A DNA stretch of 17,948 nucleotides from Prado023 sp039812125 (GTDB lineage: Bacteria > Actinomycetota > Actinomycetes > S36-B12 > CAIYMF01), in assembly GCA_039812125.1 (NCBI GenBank), contig JBDHZV010000045.1:1-17948 (forward strand), read 5' to 3'. The notes under the pieces are model-generated. The model was not told where the DNA came from and did no database searches. It saw only the letters and a list, made by a program, of their open reading frames with translations. Shown one piece after another: positions 15,125 through 17,948 of this stretch. The position numbers were made by a program, and so were the translations under genes. Within the stretch, counting starts at the first letter, position 1. Every line of letters starts with the position of its first letter.

Positions 15125-16375
15125 ATGCTCGCGCGCGTGGTCCGTGGTGTGCTCCTGGCAGTCGTCACGGCACTGGTCGTCTCCCTGGTACCGGCGGCCG
15201 GGGCCACGGCCAGGACCGTCCCGGCCCCGCTGTTCGGCGTCCACGTCGGCTCGTTGCCCTCCGGCGCCCCGGCCCGCCTCACCCGCGTGGGCGCGATCCG
15301 GCTGTGGGACTCCGGCGTCAGCTGGCGCAAGGTCGAGACCGCGCGCGGCCGGTACGACTGGCGCGCCCTGGACCGGGCCGTGGCGAACGCACAGGCCCTC
15401 GGCGCCCGGGAGATCCTCTACACGATCGGGGTGACACCGCGCTGGGCCGCGACCAACCCGAACTCGCGCTACTCCCTGTACGGCCCCGGCACCAACAGCC
15501 CCCCGAAGAAGCTCGCCTACTACACGGAGTTCGTCACGGCCCTGGCCACGCGGTACAAGGGTCGGATCACCGCGTACCAGGTGTGGAACGAGGCGAACCT
15601 CCGCAACTTCTTCGACGGCACCCCCACCCGCCTGGCGGCGATGACGGTCAAGGCCCGCGCGGCGCTGCGCGCTGCGGACCCGAAGGCGAAGCTGGTCGCC
15701 GCCAGCACGACGGTACGGGCGTCCGGGCCGGTCGGCGCGTGGGGGAAGGCGTACGGGCCGGCTATGCGCAAGGTCGGCTGGCCCGTCGACGCCGTCTCCG
15801 CGCACTTCTACCCGCCGGTCGATGCCGGGCCGGGCACCCGGGTGGCCTACATCAGGACCATGAAGCGCTACTTCGCCAAGCACGGCGCCGGCCGCAAGCC
15901 GCTGTGGGACACCGAGATCAACTACGGCGACACCCGCTCCTACAAGAAGGTCCATCGCCGGATCACCGGCGGGGCCGCCGCCACGTACGTGGCGCGCACC
16001 TACATCGATGCCATGCGCTACGGGGTGGCGCGGGTGTTCTGGTACGGCTGGGACAAGCACGTGCTGGGGGTCGACATGACCAGCCGGACCTCCTCCGGCG
16101 CTGTCACCGCGGGTGGCCGGGCCTACCTGAGCATCCAGTCGTGGATGGCGGGGACGACGTGGCGGGGCTGCAAGGTCCGCTCGAAGGTGACGACCTGCAC
16201 GATGCGCACAGCCGGCGGTGGCACCCGCACGATCCGGTACACCTCCGGATCACGCCGGTTCACCCTGCCCACGGGCACCGCGTCACTGCGCAGGCTCGAC
16301 GGGACCACCCGCCGCGTCACGGCGGGGCAGCGGATCACCCTGACCAGTCAGCCCGTCCTGCTCGTCGGCGGCTGA
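15125..16375 (+). CDS. Secreted glycosidase, clan GH-A (GH39/GH5-like), copy 2
   Basis: A 416-residue paralogue of the preceding gene. The signal peptide (residues 1-29, cleavage near GATA-RTV) has no Cys, so the product should be released or loosely wall-bound rather than lipid-anchored, and the long linker is missing. Shared blocks are RLWDSGVSWR, TRYKGRITAY, VWNEAN (acid/base Glu156), ASTTVRASGPV, LWDTEINYGD (nucleophile Glu264), VARTYIDAM and RVFWYGW, plus the C-terminal cysteine pair (WRGC and TTC). This copy is richer in Lys, Arg, Thr and Tyr. ATG 15125 follows a G-rich GGGGGG at 15115-15120; earlier in-frame GTG/ATG codons would put a hydrophilic stretch before the signal peptide. Tandem duplication followed by change of localisation is the likely history. 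Substrate unknown. Confidence 0.85.
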   Translation: MLARVVRGVLLAVVTALVVSLVPAAGATARTVPAPLFGVHVGSLPSGAPARLTRVGAIRLWDSGVSWRKVETARGRYDWRALDRAVANAQALGAREILYTIGVTPRWAATNPNSRYSLYGPGTNSPPKKLAYYTEFVTALATRYKGRITAYQVWNEANLRNFFDGTPTRLAAMTVKARAALRAADPKAKLVAASTTVRASGPVGAWGKAYGPAMRKVGWPVDAVSAHFYPPVDAGPGTRVAYIRTMKRYFAKHGAGRKPLWDTEINYGDTRSYKKVHRRITGGAAATYVARTYIDAMRYGVARVFWYGWDKHVLGVDMTSRTSSGAVTAGGRAYLSIQSWMAGTTWRGCKVRSKVTTCTMRTAGGGTRTIRYTSGSRRFTLPTGTASLRRLDGTTRRVTAGQRITLTSQPVLLVGG

Positions 16376-16384
16376 CCGCAGCCG
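16369..16384. terminator. Hairpin at the convergent end of the glycosidase and dcd genes
   Basis: CGGCTG (16369-16374), loop ACCG and CAGCCG (16379-16384) form a perfect 6-bp stem that includes the glycosidase stop codon (16373-16375). It lies six bases from the dcd stop (16392-16390) on the other strand. There is no T-tract. Placement matches the palindrome at 4518-4534 and suggests a shared T-less terminator style. Confidence 0.4.
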
Positions 16385-16389
16385 AGGCT

Positions 16390-16956
16390 CTACTTGGGGT
16401 TGCGGGCGTACTGCGAGGCAACCGGGCCCTGCTGGCCCACGTACTTCGAGTTCAGGCCCGCATGGCCGTACGGACGCTCTGCGGGGGCGTCCAGGGCGTG
16501 GAAGCTCAGCTGACCGATGCGCATGCCCGGCCACAGCTTGATCGGAAGCGTCGCCACATTGCTCAGCTCGAGCGTGATCTGGCCACGGGGCCAGCCCGGG
16601 TCGACGAACCCGGCCGTGGCGTGGATCAGCAGGCCCAACCGACCGAGGCTGCTCTTGCCCTCCACCCGGGCAACCAGGTCGTCGGGCAGCCCGATCGCCT
16701 CGACGGTGGTCCCGAGCACGAACTCCCCGGGGTGCAGGACGAACGCGGTCCCCTCCGCGACCCGGACCCGCTCGTTGAGATCCGCCGGCTTGTCGTAGGG
16801 GTCGATCACGTCGGTCGTGTGGTTGCGGAACACGAGGAACTCCGGCCCCAACCTGACGTCGACGCTGGCCGGCTGGATCTGGGACTCCTCGAGAGGGTCG
16901 ATCACCAACCGTCCCGAGGCCAGTGCGCGGCGGATGGAACCGTCGGACAGGATCAT
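16390..16956 (-). CDS. dcd: dCTP deaminase, probably bifunctional (dUMP-forming)
   Basis: A 188-residue cytoplasmic enzyme of the dCTP deaminase/dUTPase fold. It begins MILSDGSIRRAL and contains QPASVDVRLG (28-37), the active-site segment VEGKSSLGRLGL (98-109, with Ser102/103 and Arg106), HATAGFVDPGW, and ITLELSN with catalytic Glu130. It closes with the flexible tail SKYVGQQGP. Length and sequence are closest to the mycobacterial Dcd-Dut enzyme, which converts dCTP to dUMP and pyrophosphate in one step; bifunctionality here is inferred from that resemblance. The product feeds thymidylate synthesis and keeps uracil out of DNA. The start at 16956 is the family N-terminus. TACGAT at 16969-16964 lies only seven bases before the ATG and no clear Shine-Dalgarno is present, so the message may be leaderless. 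Longer in-frame readings run through the tRNA gene and are rejected. Confidence 0.95.
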   Translation of the reverse strand: MILSDGSIRRALASGRLVIDPLEESQIQPASVDVRLGPEFLVFRNHTTDVIDPYDKPADLNERVRVAEGTAFVLHPGEFVLGTTVEAIGLPDDLVARVEGKSSLGRLGLLIHATAGFVDPGWPRGQITLELSNVATLPIKLWPGMRIGQLSFHALDAPAERPYGHAGLNSKYVGQQGPVASQYARNPK

Positions 16957-16963
16957 GCCCGCG

Positions 16964-16969
16964 ATCGTA
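16964..16969 (-). promoter_or_regulatory. Predicted -10 of dcd, consistent with a leaderless message
   Basis: TACGAT on the minus strand ends seven bases before the dcd ATG, so transcription would start at or next to the A of ATG. No recognisable -35 lies 16-18 bases upstream (CCGGGG), and no Shine-Dalgarno precedes the start. The -10 to ATG spacing is the usual mark of leaderless genes in actinobacteria. Confidence 0.5.
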
Positions 16970-16993
16970 GACGGCCCCGATCCGACCCCGGGT

Positions 16994-17022
16994 TTGGGCT
17001 GGCCGAGGTTGTGCGGCATAAT
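16994..17022 (+). promoter_or_regulatory. Predicted tRNA-Gly promoter
   Basis: TTGGGC at 16994-16999 and CATAAT at 17017-17022 are spaced by 17 bases. CATAAT is one base from the -10 consensus, and the -35 keeps TTG. The predicted start is near 17029, giving a 5' extension of about 27 bases to be removed from the precursor. Confidence 0.55.
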
Positions 17023-17055
17023 CCAGGAGGTCGGATCGCCTCGGCGAGCGGCACC

Positions 17056-17129
17056 GCGGGTGTAGTTCAATGGCAGAACATCAGCTTCCCAAGCTGACAG
17101 TGCGAGTTCGATTCTCGTCACCCGCTCCA
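17056..17129 (+). tRNA. tRNA-Gly (anticodon CCC)
   Basis: The 74-base gene folds as a standard cloverleaf. The acceptor stem is GCGGGTG paired with CACCCGC, the D-arm GTTC-AATGGCA-GAAC, and the anticodon arm TCAGC-TTCCCAA-GCTGA with CCC at positions 34-36. A four-base variable loop is followed by the T-arm GCGAG-TTCGATT-CTCGT, discriminator T and an encoded CCA. It reads GGG codons, common in GC-rich genomes. It is divergent from dcd. The integrase fragment downstream suggests that its 3' part may serve as a chromosomal attachment site. Confidence 0.97.
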
Positions 17130-17135
17130 CTCGAA

Positions 17136-17175
17136 AAGGGCTCCTGACCTGCGACGACGCAGATCCGGGGCCCTT
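17136..17175 (+). terminator. Hairpin terminator after tRNA-Gly
   Basis: AAGGGCTCC (17136-17144) pairs with GGGGCCCTT (17167-17175) through nine pairs including one G-U. A second stem, CTGCG with CGCAG (17149-17153 and 17158-17162), closes the interior. It starts six bases after the CCA end. Only a short pyrimidine stretch (CTTCCTC) follows, so termination is likely but not canonical. Confidence 0.65.
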
Positions 17176-17541
17176 CCTCATGAGCGCATGGAGTGTCCGA
17201 TAGGCGCCTTTTAGGGGCCCGAACGGCATGGTTTGGATGCATGTTCGATGCACGGCCGATCGGACACGGGTGCGAACCGACTCCCTGCTGAGCAGGCGCA
17301 GACGGGCCCACGGGGACGACCGCGAGCGGGTCCGTGCTCCTCCTCTTGGCGGATGAGGCAGGGCCCAAGGGCTCCCCGAATGAGGTGCGCCACAGTTGAC
17401 TGATGAGCGATATGCGGAGCCAGTCAGGCTCGCAATGAGACGTCCACTTGAAAGCTGGTGGTATCCGTCAGTAGATTCTCACTGCGAGCGGCTTTGGACT
17501 CGGCATTGTCCGAGTCCGGCTCACGCGGAGAGAGGTACGCG
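17176..17541. other. Palindrome-rich non-coding stretch between tRNA-Gly and the integrase fragment
   Basis: I recognise no gene on either strand in these 366 bases; open frames here show no family features, and base composition is visibly less GC-rich than in the genes to the left. Several inverted repeats are present: GTGTCCGAT (17193-17201) with ATCGGACAC (17259-17267); TGCAT and ATGCA (17238-17252); CCTGCT-G-AGCAGG (17284-17296); ACGGGCCC with GGGTCCGT (17302-17309 and 17328-17335, one G-U); and the pair at 17496-17517. Beside an integrase start next to a tRNA 3' end, this is where attachment-site arms, integrase operators or a remnant of a lost excisionase would lie. No direct repeat of the tRNA 3' end is seen in the window. 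Confidence 0.5.
17496..17517. promoter_or_regulatory. Perfect inverted repeat upstream of the integrase start
   Basis: GGACTCGG, six bases (CATTGT), and CCGAGTCC form a perfect 8-bp inverted repeat that ends 24 bases before the integrase ATG and just ahead of its ribosome-binding site. It could be an operator for an element-encoded regulator or a leader hairpin. I do not recognise it as a known operator. Confidence 0.45.
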
Positions 17542-17844
17542 ATGTCGCGGCGGTTCGGGACCCTCAGGGAGTTGCCCTCGGGCAGGTTCCAGGCCTCGTT
17601 CATCGCGCCGGACGGGCTGCGCGTCAACGCGCCGGTCACGTTCGCCTCGCACGCCGACGCCGCGACCTGGCTCACCACCCAGCAGACCGACATCATCCGC
17701 GGCACCTGGAAGCGCGACGACCGCGGCAGGATGACCCTGCGCACCTACTCGATCAAGTGGCTGGGCGGCCGCACGGACCTCAAGCCGCGGACCAGCGCCC
17801 TTTATGCCGGGCTCCTCGATCGGCACATGTCGGCGTACGACCTC
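17542..17844 (+). pseudogene. Tyrosine integrase, N-terminal fragment (interrupted)
   Basis: The ATG at 17542 has a good ribosome-binding site (GGAGAGAGG, 17527-17535). The first ~96 residues read like the N-terminus of actinophage/ICE tyrosine integrases. FGTLRELPSGRFQASFIAPDG and VTFASHADAATWL form the small arm-binding beta domain; a linker with GTWKRDD follows, then the start of the SAM-like core-binding domain (LKPRTSALYAGLLDRHM, about 80-96). At this point family members normally continue into a LPxFG-like segment and, about 200 residues later, the catalytic RHRY domain. Here the frame stays open to the window end but changes to Cys/Gly-rich sequence with no resemblance to an integrase, so the gene appears broken near 17828-17850. 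It sits 412 bases after tRNA-Gly and reads away from it. The exact break and what lies beyond the window are unknown. Confidence 0.7.
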
Positions 17845-17948
17845 ACGTGTAGTGGGTGGTACGGGCTGACGTGTCGGTGTTCGGCGTGTTCAGGATGCCA
17901 TGTCGGTGGTGGGGTTGCTGCCGGGGATGAGGTTCATGCGGTTGCGGA
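17845..17948. mobile_element. Unrelated GT-rich sequence breaking the integrase, possible IS end
   Basis: From about 17845 the sequence shifts to GT-rich, repetitive DNA (variants of GTGTCGGTGTTCGGCGTGTTC) with no integrase similarity in any frame. On the minus strand a short open frame enters from the window edge and ends at a stop near 17891-17889 with RNRMNLIPGSNPTTDMAS. That would fit a transposase C-terminus about 45 bases inside an IS end starting near TGTAGTGG, but I do not recognise the family, and the terminal repeat and target duplication cannot be tested because the other end is outside the window. A deletion junction is an equally possible explanation. Confidence 0.35.

Noticed and set aside
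15058..17097. 679-codon plus-strand frame across the second glycosidase, dcd and the tRNA promoter
   Set aside because: It crosses three unrelated features and reads as Arg/Gly/His-rich text; chance open frame.
17081..17368. Minus-strand frame overlapping the tRNA 3' end and terminator
   Set aside because: It starts in non-coding DNA, overlaps the tRNA, and has no family features.
17136..17375. AAGGGCTCC at 17136-17144 and again at 17367-17375 as an attachment-site repeat
   Set aside because: Nine bases in GC-rich DNA is compatible with chance, the copies lie on one side of the integrase, and the tRNA 3' end itself is not repeated.
17845..17948. Assignment of the right-hand sequence to a named IS family
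   Set aside because: Only about 100 bases are visible, and neither the putative end nor the short minus-strand peptide is recognised with enough certainty.

Overview
The window is very GC-rich DNA (rough impression above 70 % G+C in most genes) with actinobacterial hallmarks: a dnaK-grpE operon preceded by a perfect HspR-binding HAIR element, a membrane-fused Fe-S oxidoreductase divergent from dnaK, GTG starts, possible leaderless starts, and a mycobacterial-type dCTP deaminase beside a tRNA-Gly gene. A high-GC actinomycete is the natural reading; I cannot fix the genus.

Layout. Positions 1-1939 (minus) carry the 5' end of grpE and all of dnaK, driven from a HAIR-controlled promoter at about 2000-2065. 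Diverging from it, 2290-4521 (plus) encodes a 743-residue membrane Fe-S/CCG-domain oxidoreductase. It converges on an MFS exporter (4531-5766, minus), and a palindrome covers both stop codons. Divergent from the exporter, 5874-7823 (plus) encodes a secreted metallophosphoesterase with a PKD domain and a C-terminal beta-sandwich module.

Positions 7864-16375 look like one envelope- or exopolysaccharide-glycan locus built from two divergent operons that share the promoter region 10530-10622. The minus operon has a GT2 glycosyltransferase and a polytopic GT-C (ArnT/PMT-like) glycosyltransferase, coupled by a GTGA overlap. The plus operon has a DUF4012 membrane protein, a DUF1972/GT4 rhamnosyltransferase-like enzyme and a putative lipid-anchored clan GH-A glycosidase, packed with a 1-nt overlap and a 2-nt gap. 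A second, secreted copy of the glycosidase follows with its own possible promoter. My inference is that the cytoplasmic GT2 and GT4 build a glycan on a carrier, GT-C adds a sugar from a polyprenyl donor outside the membrane, and the two glycosidases trim or release the product in the way proposed for PslG-like enzymes. No flippase, polymerase or carrier-priming transferase is present in the window.

Positions 16390-17129 hold dcd (minus), with a possible leaderless start, and tRNA-Gly(CCC) (plus) followed by a strong hairpin. From the tRNA 3' end onward composition changes: a roughly 410-bp palindrome-rich stretch leads to the N-terminal part of a phage/ICE-type tyrosine integrase (from 17542). 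Integrase similarity stops near residue 96-101, and unrelated GT-rich sequence, possibly an IS end, runs to the window edge. The tRNA-Gly gene is therefore probably an integration site, and the window stops at the edge of a degraded or interrupted mobile element.
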